The position numbers and the translations under genes were made by a program. A stretch of DNA of 64,000 nt from Anditalea andensis (GTDB lineage: Bacteria; Bacteroidota; Bacteroidia; Cytophagales; Cyclobacteriaceae), in NCBI RefSeq assembly GCF_000714815.1, contig NZ_JMIH01000039.1, forward strand, positions 1 through 64,000, written 5' to 3'. The notes beneath the pieces are model-generated. The model worked only from the letters and a program-made list of their open reading frames with translations, had not been told where the DNA came from and searched no databases. This document shows, in pieces, positions 28,458 to 37,652 of this stretch (position 1 is the stretch's first letter; the number at the start of each line of letters is the position of its first letter).

Positions 28458-29244
28458 TTTATCTTTAAGGGATTTATCATATCATTAGCTGTTTTAATGC
28501 TGCCACATCTCTATCTAGATAAAGATCCACCTGATCTTACTTTTCATTACCGGAAGTGTTTTTTTTAAATTGGCCAGGGAATTAAGTACCTTATAATCCT
28601 CTTCGGACCCATTGGTTTTGTTCAACTATAAATAGTTAGGCAGATCAAAAATTCCTTCAAAAAGGCAGAGCTTATTTCTATTATTTCCGAAATAAAAAAG
28701 CCCTGGCCTGAACAACTTTTCCAGTATTTGTTGCAGATATCCCAATCGTTGGAGTGTTCATTGCCAATGCCAAAATACCTTTTGTCGTCTATGCTGTAGT
28801 AGACTCTTTACAGAATTTTTTAACTGTATCAAGTACTATTCCTCTAGAATGTAAATAGGCGGTCAATGCCAGGTTGTTTCCAAGTTCCTTAATGCTATGA
28901 ATTTGAACTCTCCTTTCTTCATCATCGCCGGATCTTTCTGATGTTTTGATTAAATGTTGGTGGTAAGGAATTATCTCACCACTAATTCTTGCAATTTCCG
29001 CAATGGCTTCGGATACACCACAATTCGGATTATGCTTTAAGACCAGGTCGATTAATGTCCCCCCTTTGCTGTCACCATAGTCAACCCATAGGTTCTTATT
29101 ATTGCAAACTTTAAATGATGGGGTATTTTCTATTCTATAAGGGGAAAGGTAAAAGAGATATCCTCTGACAATTCTGGCTGGCTTTATTCCTATGCTTAAA
29201 AGATAGGAATTGATGCTTACTTTGGTGGCTTCTTTGGCTTTCAT
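28458..29244 (-). pseudogene. Broken toprim/CHC2-type primase gene of the element
   Basis: The N-terminal 151 residues (28789-29244) are an intact CHC2-like primase start (LSPYRIENTPSFKVCNNKNLWVDYG). Then a one-base deletion breaks the frame. The downstream sequence continues as YYSIDDKRYFGIGNEHSNDW in the next frame, then shifts again in a T6 run to FYFGNNRNKLCLFEGIFDLP, the toprim Glu-Gly segment, then a stop. A further LDRDVAALK trace, another shift and TANDMINPLKIK end near 28458. This is a small element-encoded primase no longer made in full. Confidence 0.8.
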
Positions 29245-29280
29245 GGCGATTTATGTTTAATGGTTTAGATATTTTAAATT

Positions 29281-29475
29281 TCCTCCTACTACACCTACTA
29301 CTTACTACATATTTGATTTTTATATTTGATTATCAGACACTTGCATCCAATCATTTGTATTTTTCATCCTACTACAAGGTTAGGATTTGTAGTAGGTTGT
29401 AGTAAGTTAAATTTGAATCTTACTAGACCTTAATTACTTATTTTTCAATCACTTAAACCTACTTGTAGTAAGTAG
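29281..29475. repeat. Cluster of CTACTAC/GTAGTAG repeats
   Basis: The 213-base gap between the primase and helicase remnants holds many copies of CTACTA(C) and its complement GTAGTA, in both orientations (for example near 29286, 29299, 29370, 29391 and 29465). It resembles a set of iterons or operator sites. The function is unassigned. Confidence 0.5.
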
Positions 29476-30019
29476 TAAGATAATTCAGCTTGATATAGTA
29501 GCCTTTTTCAGGAAATGCCTGATTGGGGTTTCTTCTTTTTTGGCTTTGGATATGACCAAGTGTCTTCATGGCCTTACTCACCTCTATTGAGCTTAACCTT
29601 AAATTGGCATTGCCATTGGCCGCTAAGTACTGACAGATATCAGTGGCGGTAAAAAATTGGTCATGTTCATCCTTGGTGCCCGGTAACAGATATTTTTGGA
29701 CCAGCTCCACTTCAGCTGTAAGGGTTTTGAATTGGTGGTTGGATGTTTCATTTTCCAAAATTTCCTGGGCGGTCATCTCATATTTGAAATCTGACTTATA
29801 AAGCTGGTAGGCCTAGGACCAAACCATATCAATATCTATAACTGTTTTATAGGACCAGTCTATATCGATTACAGTAAAGCAGAGCCACCTAACACTACCG
29901 GTGACATCTGAAAGAAATTCAGCTTTGTTGGTGGATCCCCAGATGGAAGCCCGTCTTGGTTCCATCTTAGGCTTTTTATCATATGGATGCCTAACCTTGA
30001 TATAAGATTTACTCTTCAA
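29459..30019 (-). pseudogene. VapE-type helicase fragment, N-truncated with internal stop
   Basis: One continuous minus-strand frame is interrupted by a single TAG at 29813-29815. Upstream of it is KPKMEPRRASIWGSTNKAEFLSD, typical of the VapE/virulence-associated E ATPase C-terminal part. Downstream, AYQLYKSDFKYEMTAQE leads into a DUF3874-like winged-helix tail with FFTATDICQYL. A CAG-to-TAG change would explain the stop. The N-terminal Walker region is missing entirely, with a stop codon in frame just above residue 1 (about 30030). It is a nonfunctional remnant of the element's replication gene. Confidence 0.75.
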
Positions 30020-30073
30020 GGTTTTTTGAGCATTTATTTACAGTCCATTAAGTCAGATCATCTAAAAATTGTT

Positions 30074-30733
30074 TTATAATTCATTTATAATACTCCATCT
30101 AAGGCTTAATTGTAGGGTCATTCCGTTATGTTTAATTTTACTGTCCGAAAAATATTCCGCGTTTGTGATTGATGTAATACTGTGCTGATAAATAAAAGAT
30201 GCAGATAAGGAAATCTTCTCTATAAATCTATAGCCCGTTCCTATTTCGGCAAGTCCACCTAAGTCAAATTTTGACACATTATTTTTTACATCAAAAAATT
30301 CAGTCCCTATTATTGCTGCATTATCATCAAAACGGGGAGTCACTGTTTTAGCATTGATAAGCAGTGATGGTACGAGCCCCGCTTTTAAAAAACTAAAAAA
30401 CTTGTTTTGCCTATCATAAAAACCTGCTTTGACAGGAAGTGATATATAATCATAATTAAATTCTGAAGATGCCATTTGCCCGTTCGGAATTTCCATATCT
30501 AATTGAAACCCTCTCTGGTTGTATATTAAATCAGTCCCGAGCGAAAAACCGGGGTTCAGGAAATACTCGTAAGTTAAGCCACCGGAAAAGCCTTGTCTCT
30601 GCTTAGTTTGATTATCAAATTTACCGGAAGTAATATTGGTCCAACTTGCTCCACCTATAACTCCCATTATTTGGTCCTGTGCAGTAACTTGAAATGTTGC
30701 CAATGTTAAGATGATGACGACAAACTGTTTCAT
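30074..30733 (-). CDS. Outer-membrane beta-barrel protein (PorT-like)
   Basis: About 219 residues from MKQFVV, with a signal peptide ending in VTAQ. The rest has alternating beta-strand pattern with GFSLGTDLIYNQRGF and KAGFYDR, like the small OMP_b-brl_2/PorT-type barrels of Bacteroidota. It is a cargo gene of the element. An 8-codon longer ATG start is possible. The 30734-31115 interval downstream of its start holds no gene. Confidence 0.75.
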   Translation of the reverse strand: MKQFVVIILTLATFQVTAQDQIMGVIGGASWTNITSGKFDNQTKQRQGFSGGLTYEYFLNPGFSLGTDLIYNQRGFQLDMEIPNGQMASSEFNYDYISLPVKAGFYDRQNKFFSFLKAGLVPSLLINAKTVTPRFDDNAAIIGTEFFDVKNNVSKFDLGGLAEIGTGYRFIEKISLSASFIYQHSITSITNAEYFSDSKIKHNGMTLQLSLRWSIINEL

Positions 30734-31115
30734 ATTTGTAAATGAATTAATTTTCAATATTTAATTTTATGGTTTGAGATACATAAATACAGTGCCTTTT
30801 CGTAAGAACAGGAACATAATAGCTATAATTGACTGAAGATTCTAAGCTAAAACACATATTAGCATTAAATACAATAATTACTATTTAACTTTTGTAGACC
30901 CACATTGTCTATCGAATTTGAATGAATTTATTTAGATCAAACTGATGAAAAGACATTCTTCTAACTGTTATAAAAAGAGACGAATAAATTATTATTGTTT
31001 TTGAAGAATAATTTATAGTAATAAAATAAAAAGCCCATCAATGCTTATGTCTATAGGCCTTAATTTTAGTTAATATTATTTCAAAATTAAGGTCCATTCA
31101 ATAGCGGACCAGTTG

Positions 31116-31316
31116 TTATTGCCAATTATGTAATATAGTCTGGTCAAATTTAATCCTTATCATCTTTTTTTGAGACCATAGGAAATAATATTTAGCTAGT
31201 AAATGTTTATACCCTGCTAGGCTTTTTGTTCTTTGAAAATCCTTTAAGTTCATATTTAACAATTTATAGAATTGCCTTTGGGAAACTTTAAATTCTTTAT
31301 CATCGCCAAAAACCAC
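31116..31316 (-). CDS. Possible small ORF after the lipoprotein
   Basis: 66 residues from a GTG start, 8 bases after the lipoprotein stop. It is basic (pI high, rich in Lys/Tyr/Phe) with no recognised family. It may be a separate small gene or chance frame. Evidence is only ORF continuity and position. Confidence 0.25.
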   Translation of the reverse strand: MVFGDDKEFKVSQRQFYKLLNMNLKDFQRTKSLAGYKHLLAKYYFLWSQKKMIRIKFDQTILHNWQ

Positions 31317-31324
31317 AGTTAGTT

Positions 31325-31906
31325 TTATTCTAGGATTATAGCGGCTGTAAAAGTCGTATTTTCGTAATTAACCATAGGGGTTGGGGTTATCTCATTGCCT
31401 TCAAACTCTATACGGTAACATTTAGCACCATGATTTAATTTATCCTTTGGAATTTCCCAATAGGTAATAAATTCATGTATCGCATCATCGCCAAATAAAT
31501 AAGGACATTTCAGCTTGTAAGTGAGTTTCTTCTGTTCACCACAATTTTTTAAAGATAATCCAAAATGATTTGTCAAATGACTATAACCATTATAGCTTAC
31601 CATTCCTAATTGTGGAAGATTAACATCTGGTATAAAGCCTGGTCTGGCAGGAGCATTGTAAATAGTATTATCCCAATTCTGACATGGTTCTGAAATAATA
31701 ATATCCAATATATATAAAGAGTCTTTCACAGCGCCTGAAGAGCCATTTAATTCAATTCCTTTTACCAAATCATTTCCTGAAACATCCTGAAAGCTCAAGT
31801 ATAAATTATATCCAACAGACTCTGGGGGTGTATTAAAGGAAAGTAAATCACAGGAAGAAACGTATATCATCAAAGCCAACAAGCTTATTATTCTTTTTGA
31901 TTTCAT
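31325..31906 (-). CDS. Lipoprotein of unknown function (element cargo)
   Basis: About 193 residues from MKSKRIIS. The signal peptide ends in YVSSCDLL, with the lipobox Cys at residue 19. The mature part has beta-strand-rich sequence (NLYLSFQDVSGNDLVKGI) and paired cysteines, with no recognised domain. It lies between the two outer-membrane-type proteins of the element, suggesting an envelope cargo group. A 14-codon extension to an upstream ATG is possible but would spoil the signal peptide. Confidence 0.65.
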   Translation of the reverse strand: MKSKRIISLLALMIYVSSCDLLSFNTPPESVGYNLYLSFQDVSGNDLVKGIELNGSSGAVKDSLYILDIIISEPCQNWDNTIYNAPARPGFIPDVNLPQLGMVSYNGYSHLTNHFGLSLKNCGEQKKLTYKLKCPYLFGDDAIHEFITYWEIPKDKLNHGAKCYRIEFEGNEITPTPMVNYENTTFTAAIILE

Positions 31907-32016
31907 AATTTTTATATTAAAATTCATAAAGATTAAATGTGAACGCATCTTATAAAATTGGGAGTAACGCGATGATAAATCATCAGAGGTCTACCCTAAA
32001 ACTAGAGTCATAATAA

Positions 32017-32763
32017 TCAGAAGCTCAATTCATATCCCAACTGCAATGACGTAAATGAACCGCTAAACCTGTGTTTTGCAGCATGGTATTCCCCCTGATA
32101 GGAAATGGAATTAAAATCTATCGTTAAGATAGGATCTTTAAATGCGTATCCATAAACAAATGAAGCTAATAGTTTATGTCTTCCCATCTGTTTGAATAAG
32201 GTTACTTCGGGACGCAAATGTAGGAGAACTTTTTGCTCTGAGTATATATAATCAACATCATGGCCCAACACACCTCCGTTAATCATTTGCCCATCTTCAT
32301 TAAGGATTCTTATTGCTGTTAAGGGGTGGCCTTCCTCGCTTGAAACAGTTCTGTTGTTATACTGGTGTGCTCTGCTGGCATTCAGACCTGCTGAAAATAT
32401 GACTCCAAAATTACTTTCACCAAATGACAGGTGGTAATCCAGACTGGTCATTACTTGGGGCTGCACGCCCTGAAAGCCTGTACGGGTGGTAATGCCCCTA
32501 GTATGGATATGCGCAGAACGATATCCTATTATACCACCACCTACTCTCATACTCCAATTGGGTTGGAAGTTATACCGCCCGTAAATCAACATGTTAACTC
32601 CTCCTGCCCCTCTTGCTTTGAAGGTGGTCAATTGGTTGGGTACCTCAACTGTTTCGGGTACCAGACTGGATCTACCTCCCTGGATTCCAACCGAAATTTT
32701 ACTTTGGGCGTATGACAGTGTAATTGCCATAAAGAAGAAGATCAAAACAAAGGGATACTTCAT
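32017..32763 (-). CDS. Outer-membrane beta-barrel protein (element cargo)
   Basis: 248 residues with a signal peptide (MKYPFVLIFFFMAITLSYAQ). The mature part has amphipathic strands ending in the barrel-type C-terminus LQLGYELSF, whose terminal aromatic residue is typical of outer-membrane proteins. The function is unknown. It shares strand and region with the lipoprotein and the PorT-like protein but is separated by 110 bases. Confidence 0.7.
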   Translation of the reverse strand: MKYPFVLIFFFMAITLSYAQSKISVGIQGGRSSLVPETVEVPNQLTTFKARGAGGVNMLIYGRYNFQPNWSMRVGGGIIGYRSAHIHTRGITTRTGFQGVQPQVMTSLDYHLSFGESNFGVIFSAGLNASRAHQYNNRTVSSEEGHPLTAIRILNEDGQMINGGVLGHDVDYIYSEQKVLLHLRPEVTLFKQMGRHKLLASFVYGYAFKDPILTIDFNSISYQGEYHAAKHRFSGSFTSLQLGYELSF

Positions 32764-33160
32764 AATTTAATAAGTTAATTTCTATCTATTTTATAATATT
32801 AATAATTTGAATTCCATCATTGACTAGTCCAACTGTATAGTATTGAAATATATAATACTAATTAATTGTGTCAATCTCCTACTTTCTTTAAAAATGTATC
32901 ATTTACTAGATCAACTACTTACGGTGGTGAGAGAGCAACTTTGACTTTAATCTCCTTCTGTTTAATTTGCTTCTTTAAAACCACAATTACTAAATATCAT
33001 TCACACTAACTAAACAATACAAATATATTATTAAAATATTAAAATAATTCATTTTTTGTTAGTAGCCTGTATCATCTTATCCATAAGTATTAAATTGAGG
33101 TTGCATCTATTTAAGCTTTGAAACCATCTAGTAAACTTTTGATATTGTTTTCTAATTTGT
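32764..33160. other. Gene-free AT-rich interval
   Basis: About 400 bases between two minus-strand cargo genes. I see no ORF, terminator or repeat that I can support. Confidence 0.4.
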
Positions 33161-34198
33161 TCATTCAATTTCTTCTAAGCGTTCATTTCTTTTTTTTATT
33201 TCCGAATGAAGTTTTTCTTTCAGCAATTGCTTATCGGGTAATTCAGTTAGGTACTCGGCTACTTTTATTCCCGATTGTTCCAATTGAAGCAATTCAATTT
33301 GTTCTTTACCACCTTCTGCGCATAAAATTAATCCCATTGGGCTTTCTTCGCCTTTCTGTTTTTCATTCTTTTCCAACCATCGGAGGTAAAGTTCCATTTG
33401 ACCTTTATAGGCTGCTTTGAATTTTCCCAGTTTTAATTCTATAGCAATAAGTCTTCTGAGTTTTCTATTATAAAAAAGAAGATCTAAATAAAAATCTTCT
33501 CCATCTATGATCATTCTTTTTTGTCGCTCCACGAATGTAAATCCAACACCTAATTCCATTATGAACTCTTCTAGAGATGCTATTAGGCTGTCCTCAAGGC
33601 TCTTTTCACTGTACATTCCTTTAAGTCCAGCAAAATCTAAAAAATACGGACTTTTGAAAACAAGATCAGCAGAGATGGGTTCACCAGTTTTTAATTTTAC
33701 CAATTCAGTTTTGATGATTTTATCCGGTTTACCACTAATTAATGTCCGCTCGTAAAGCATTCCATCTATTTTAGCTCGCAAGGTATTTCGTCCCCACTTT
33801 TCATTGATGGACATGGTAAGATAGAACTCTCTTTGTAGTTCTTTTTTAACTGATAATAGTTCTAAAAAATGAGACCAACTTAATTGTGTCGCAACCTGCG
33901 ACACAATTTTAAAATCTGGGAATAGCTCAGCGAATTGCATCATCCTTCTGATATTGCGTTCCTGAAAACCTCGCTTACCAAAGCGTTCCTGTAATTGCGT
34001 CGCCAGCTGCGACACAATTTGCTTTCCGTAAGCTGCACGCTCTCCATCTAAGAGTTCTTTGTTTATTCTTTCTCCGATCTGCCAATACATCAAGGTAATG
34101 TTGCTGTTAACAACTGATGCCACGGCATTTCGGATATTTTCAACAAGTGCGCTGATATCATAAAAAAGTTTACCTTGATCCATTTTCGGGCTCTTCAT
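33161..34198 (-). CDS. YhcG/DUF1016 PD-(D/E)XK nuclease-family protein
   Basis: 345 residues. The N-terminal DUF1016_N helical domain (NITLMYWQIGERI... residues about 30-140) includes SWSHFLELL. The C-terminal PD-(D/E)XK-like domain includes the core DLLFYNRKLRRLIAIELKLGKF (about residues 239-260, with Asp and the ELK triad visible). The catalytic residues are present. The family is frequent in mobile islands and near restriction systems, but its function is not settled. Here it is the last cargo gene before attR. Confidence 0.9.
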   Translation of the reverse strand: MKSPKMDQGKLFYDISALVENIRNAVASVVNSNITLMYWQIGERINKELLDGERAAYGKQIVSQLATQLQERFGKRGFQERNIRRMMQFAELFPDFKIVSQVATQLSWSHFLELLSVKKELQREFYLTMSINEKWGRNTLRAKIDGMLYERTLISGKPDKIIKTELVKLKTGEPISADLVFKSPYFLDFAGLKGMYSEKSLEDSLIASLEEFIMELGVGFTFVERQKRMIIDGEDFYLDLLFYNRKLRRLIAIELKLGKFKAAYKGQMELYLRWLEKNEKQKGEESPMGLILCAEGGKEQIELLQLEQSGIKVAEYLTELPDKQLLKEKLHSEIKKRNERLEEIE

Positions 34199-34829
34199 GA
34201 TGTATTTATTTTATCTGTACTAAAGCCTTTTTATTTATATTATAATTTAGAACTTCTATATTTAAGAAAGTTAAGTGAATATTATTGTTTAAATAAATTT
34301 TTTAGAATGAAAGTTTAGCGGCTAAGTTGACCATATGTAACTATTAACCGAGATCCACCAACATATCTCCATTCATTTAATAGAACCCTATTTAGATTGA
34401 TCAGGCTACAGTCATACTTAGTTCATAATTCAGCGATTCTATGGAAAGGAAATGCAGGGTATATTCATAAAAGTGAGTATTTTTGTAAAAGGCAATACTT
34501 GTCAACTATGATTAAAGTAGGTGAACTGAAATACAAAGTACCTGAAATGATCAATCATCCCCAATAGGCCTTTTCAAAATTCAAGGGGAGATAACAGGAG
34601 ATATTAAGTGAAATTACTAATACATTGATTATTTATTATTATTTCACAATGTACAACCCGTGTACAACTACATACCCATAAATATATTGATTATCAAATA
34701 GTTATCACTTACTGCATCGGGAAATAATCCTGTGCTATCCCATATCCTACATTTTACATTAATGAGATGTTGTATTATTAATAAATACAGTCATATATTT
34801 ACTCATTAAAAGTATCCATCATTTTATTT
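34199..34829. other. Gene-free interval spanning the right end of the element
   Basis: Contains two TGTACAAC copies (34650-34657, 34661-34668) and attR at 34713-34727. A short frame at 34508 (MIKVGELKYKVPEM) runs into stops and then reads coding-like again, which may be a relic. Nothing else is supported. Confidence 0.5.
34713..34727 (+). mobile_element. attR of the mnmE-targeted element
   Basis: TGCATCGGGAAATAA, a 14/15 match to the mnmE 3' end at 25069-25083. It likewise encodes Cys-Ile-Gly-Lys-stop. Confidence 0.75.
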
Positions 34830-35816
34830 ATGTCAGAAAATATAAAGATTTTTATTAAACTATTATTGGGTAAAGATTTGAGAGGCAGAGAGTTTAAACA
34901 ATTAATAGACTTAATTGCACCACTTAAAAATCAGAAAGTATTTGAATTACTCGTTAGAAAATTTGACCCCTCACTCAAATGGACATATGTGGATACAATG
35001 ACGAGCAAACGATTTTTGGATCAGGGTAAAGGATTAGGCACTTTAAAACCATACAGGGTTCTAAAAGATAACAAAACTAAAGTCTTTGAGAAAATTTTTT
35101 TTAACACCTCCCATAATTTAAAAGCTGCCTTATTCTTCGATAAAAATAAAGGTTTACTCTTAAATAATTTAAATATCAGGAGTCCGAGATTAATCAGTAC
35201 TTATAGTGGGGAAAATTTAACTGTATTATTATATGAATATTGGGATCTATATAAATTACCCATTGAGAGTGCATATGAGGTATTAAAAGCAAAAACCCTT
35301 GAACTTAGTCAAGGTATTCATGCAGATGAAGCATTCCTACAATTAAACCCGAGCATTAACTCCAGTATAGGTACTAAAATTTATAATCCTAGACCAGACT
35401 TGTTTATAGAGGAATTTAAAACGATAGAAAAACTGGCGCAATCTTTCCCAGTTTACTTTCAGCATTTAGACTTGGGTGAAGAAAATGTTTATCTAAATAA
35501 TGTTATTATAGATTGGGACAATTCTGGATTTTATAATTTGGGCGTTGACTTTGGCAGGCTATTGCTCTCGAATTACATACTGAATAGCGAATCCTTCGTG
35601 GAAAAATATAAAGTTGAAATAGCTGATTATCATGAAAAGCTGAAATTGGATATACATTTTGACTCTTTTTATTTGGTAGTATTATTCTATTTTCTTTCCT
35701 TATTCTATGGGCATCACAAGACCGAACACGCTGTAGGTCAAATAAATGAAGTGGTAGAGGAGTTTAAAAATTCCGTAATGAAACTATCACTAAGTGAAAA
35801 TATAGGTAAAGTTTAA
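34830..35816 (+). CDS. Aminoglycoside-phosphotransferase-like kinase-fold protein
   Basis: 328 residues. The catalytic loop HLDLGEENV (about residues 211-219, with the His-x-Asp-x4-Asn pattern) and the metal-binding DWDN (about 226-229) are those of the APH/choline-kinase superfamily. N-terminal lobe features are weaker, with KVFEKIFFNT as a possible lysine strand. It may phosphorylate a small molecule or a membrane-associated substrate. It lies about 100 bases outside attR, so it is chromosomal. Neighbours give no clue to the substrate. Confidence 0.65.
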   Translation: MSENIKIFIKLLLGKDLRGREFKQLIDLIAPLKNQKVFELLVRKFDPSLKWTYVDTMTSKRFLDQGKGLGTLKPYRVLKDNKTKVFEKIFFNTSHNLKAALFFDKNKGLLLNNLNIRSPRLISTYSGENLTVLLYEYWDLYKLPIESAYEVLKAKTLELSQGIHADEAFLQLNPSINSSIGTKIYNPRPDLFIEEFKTIEKLAQSFPVYFQHLDLGEENVYLNNVIIDWDNSGFYNLGVDFGRLLLSNYILNSESFVEKYKVEIADYHEKLKLDIHFDSFYLVVLFYFLSLFYGHHKTEHAVGQINEVVEEFKNSVMKLSLSENIGKV

Positions 35817-36088
35817 TGGATACATTTATCACCCTTCATCTTTTGGCTACTTAGGAAATAAAGTGGTGAATGAAATATGAATCAAAAATTGAAGTAACAG
35901 AAAAGTCGGCGGACGATCATTAGATGTTAAATCTCCTTCCCAAACCGATTTATCTGCCAAAGACATAACACAAATTAAAGTGACTTTAACCTTAATAAAT
36001 CATATATCAGACATGCTGTTAAGTGCTATTTTTGAACCCAAAGGTTTTCATTTATAGGGATGCTAAAAAGTATAGATTTCTATATGGT

Positions 36089-36682
36089 TTAAATGTATTT
36101 ACTAATTGCCTTTTCTTTTAGCTTGTTCAGGTTTAATTGTTTTATAGGCTCTAATACATTGATGCAAAATTCGGTATGGAAGGAGTGCTTTTCCAAAAAG
36201 TCAATCTGAAATTTGATCCAATCATTCATTTTTATGGATGTATCAAAATGTTTCATTTCTTTAAAAAGGCATTCACTTCTCATATCATAATCTGTAGTTC
36301 CCAAATATTCCAGGTCTGCATCAGCCAATATTTTCTCTAAATTTGATTGTGGTTGTTGGGGTATTTTTGTAGCCATGATGATCCCGCATATTGAATCTAT
36401 CACATTGGTTTCATATCCTAATTCCTTTAGATCCCTTCTTGCCAATTCACAGCTGATCTGCTCATGTTCAAATCTTTGGACCATAAATCCGGTGTCATGA
36501 TATAAGGCTGCTAATTTAAGCACTTCCAATTCAGCAGGCAGCACATCCTGTTGATGCGCAAAAACAATACTTTTATTTAGTACATGAAGCGTATGGGCTA
36601 CATTATGATAGTACAGATAAGAAGGTAAATTTTCTTCCAATCTAGCTATACACCGGGGAAATATTGAATCAAAAGCTTCCAT
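36089..36682 (-). CDS. HD-domain phosphohydrolase
   Basis: A 197-residue helical protein with YHNVAHTLHVL (metal ligand His, about residues 24-34) and the HD motif LAALYHDTGF (about 56-65). A further Asp lies in ILADADLEYLG. These mark a metal-dependent phosphohydrolase possibly acting on nucleotides. It begins one base after the YitT gene's stop, forming a two-gene unit with it. Confidence 0.8.
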   Translation of the reverse strand: MEAFDSIFPRCIARLEENLPSYLYYHNVAHTLHVLNKSIVFAHQQDVLPAELEVLKLAALYHDTGFMVQRFEHEQISCELARRDLKELGYETNVIDSICGIIMATKIPQQPQSNLEKILADADLEYLGTTDYDMRSECLFKEMKHFDTSIKMNDWIKFQIDFLEKHSFHTEFCINVLEPIKQLNLNKLKEKAISKYI

Positions 36683-36683
36683 C

Positions 36684-37571
36684 TTATTCGTGACCTATTT
36701 TTCTTTTTATCACGCCCCCTTTTACTTCCTTTATGCTTTGAATATAGAAAAACGCATTAGCATCAATTTCATTGACAGCCTCTTTTATCCTATGTATTTC
36801 TAATCGGGTAACAATAGTCATGATGATATCACACTCATATTTAAGGTGGAAATTTTCCGGTAAATATCCCCTTTCCCCCTTATAGACAGATATAGCCTTC
36901 CCAAAATTATTCACTATTAAATCTTTAATAAGATCATGTTCTTTTGAAATAATAGTAAGGGCAGTATACTCCTCAAATCCATCCACCACATAATCAGACG
37001 TTTTCATAGCCGTGAAATATACTAAAATGGAATACATGGCTGTTTCAATACCAAATTTAAAAGCAGCTCCCAAAATGATAATAGTATTTAAAAATAAAAT
37101 GATCTCTCCTGCGGTGAAACCCGATTTTTTTTTGGTATAATATCCTATAATTTCCAGTCCGTCTATTACTCCTCCTCCCCTGATTACAAAGCCAATTCCC
37201 ATCCCTATAAAAAACCCGCCGAATACTGCTATCAAAACCTTATCGGTAGTAAATATGGGTATTTCAATGAAATACATCCCTGCAGCCAGTAATAAAATAG
37301 CAATCAATGCTTTAAGGCTGAATGTCTGTCCAATTTTACTGTAACCTATTATGAGGAAGGGTAAATTAAAAACTATCAACAGAACACTGATGTGGACATC
37401 GGCAAAACCTTTTACCAAAATAGAAATACCAGTAATGCCCCCATCTAGGAAATTATTGGGTACCATAAACCCCTGCAACCCTACCACGGCAAAAGAAACA
37501 CCTATAATAGTAAAAATGATAGATTGAAGTGAAAAAACAGACTTCCAGTTAACTTTTTTTAATTGGCTCAT
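36684..37571 (-). CDS. YitT family membrane protein
   Basis: A 295-residue protein. An N-terminal part has about five or six membrane helices of the YitT/DUF161 family (GLQGFMVPNNFLDGGITGISILV, GGGVIDGLEIIGYY), with a C-terminal soluble DUF2179 domain (about residues 215-290, DANAFFYIQSIKEVKGG). The function is unknown. It is transcribed toward the HD hydrolase gene. Confidence 0.88.
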   Translation of the reverse strand: MSQLKKVNWKSVFSLQSIIFTIIGVSFAVVGLQGFMVPNNFLDGGITGISILVKGFADVHISVLLIVFNLPFLIIGYSKIGQTFSLKALIAILLLAAGMYFIEIPIFTTDKVLIAVFGGFFIGMGIGFVIRGGGVIDGLEIIGYYTKKKSGFTAGEIILFLNTIIILGAAFKFGIETAMYSILVYFTAMKTSDYVVDGFEEYTALTIISKEHDLIKDLIVNNFGKAISVYKGERGYLPENFHLKYECDIIMTIVTRLEIHRIKEAVNEIDANAFFYIQSIKEVKGGVIKRKIGHE

Positions 37572-37652
37572 TGGTATAATTTATATTCATTCCTCTGCTG
37601 AGATAATGATAGGTAAAATATTGTATAGACGGATTGAAATAGCATGGAATCG

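Larger units (their letters stand above)
25069..34727. mobile_element. Integrative element in the 3' end of mnmE (~9.7 kb)
   Basis: Bounded by a 15-bp direct repeat (one mismatch) encoding the MnmE C-terminus at both sides. It contains a tyrosine recombinase immediately inside attL, an excisionase-like HTH protein, GTACAAC repeats near both ends, degraded primase and helicase genes, envelope cargo and a YhcG nuclease. The 3' end of mnmE is also the target of the unrelated SGI1 island family, which is established knowledge. The replication and mobilisation genes are broken, so it is likely immobile or dependent on another element. Confidence 0.75.

Noticed and set aside
34508-34610. Coding-like reading MIKVGELKYKVPEM followed by a stop and AFSKFKGEITGDIK
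   Set aside because: Too short and interrupted; no recognised family, so at most a relic inside the element's right end.
25069-34727. Element as an active ICE or prophage
   Set aside because: No relaxase, type IV secretion, capsid or terminase genes are present, and the primase and helicase genes are broken.
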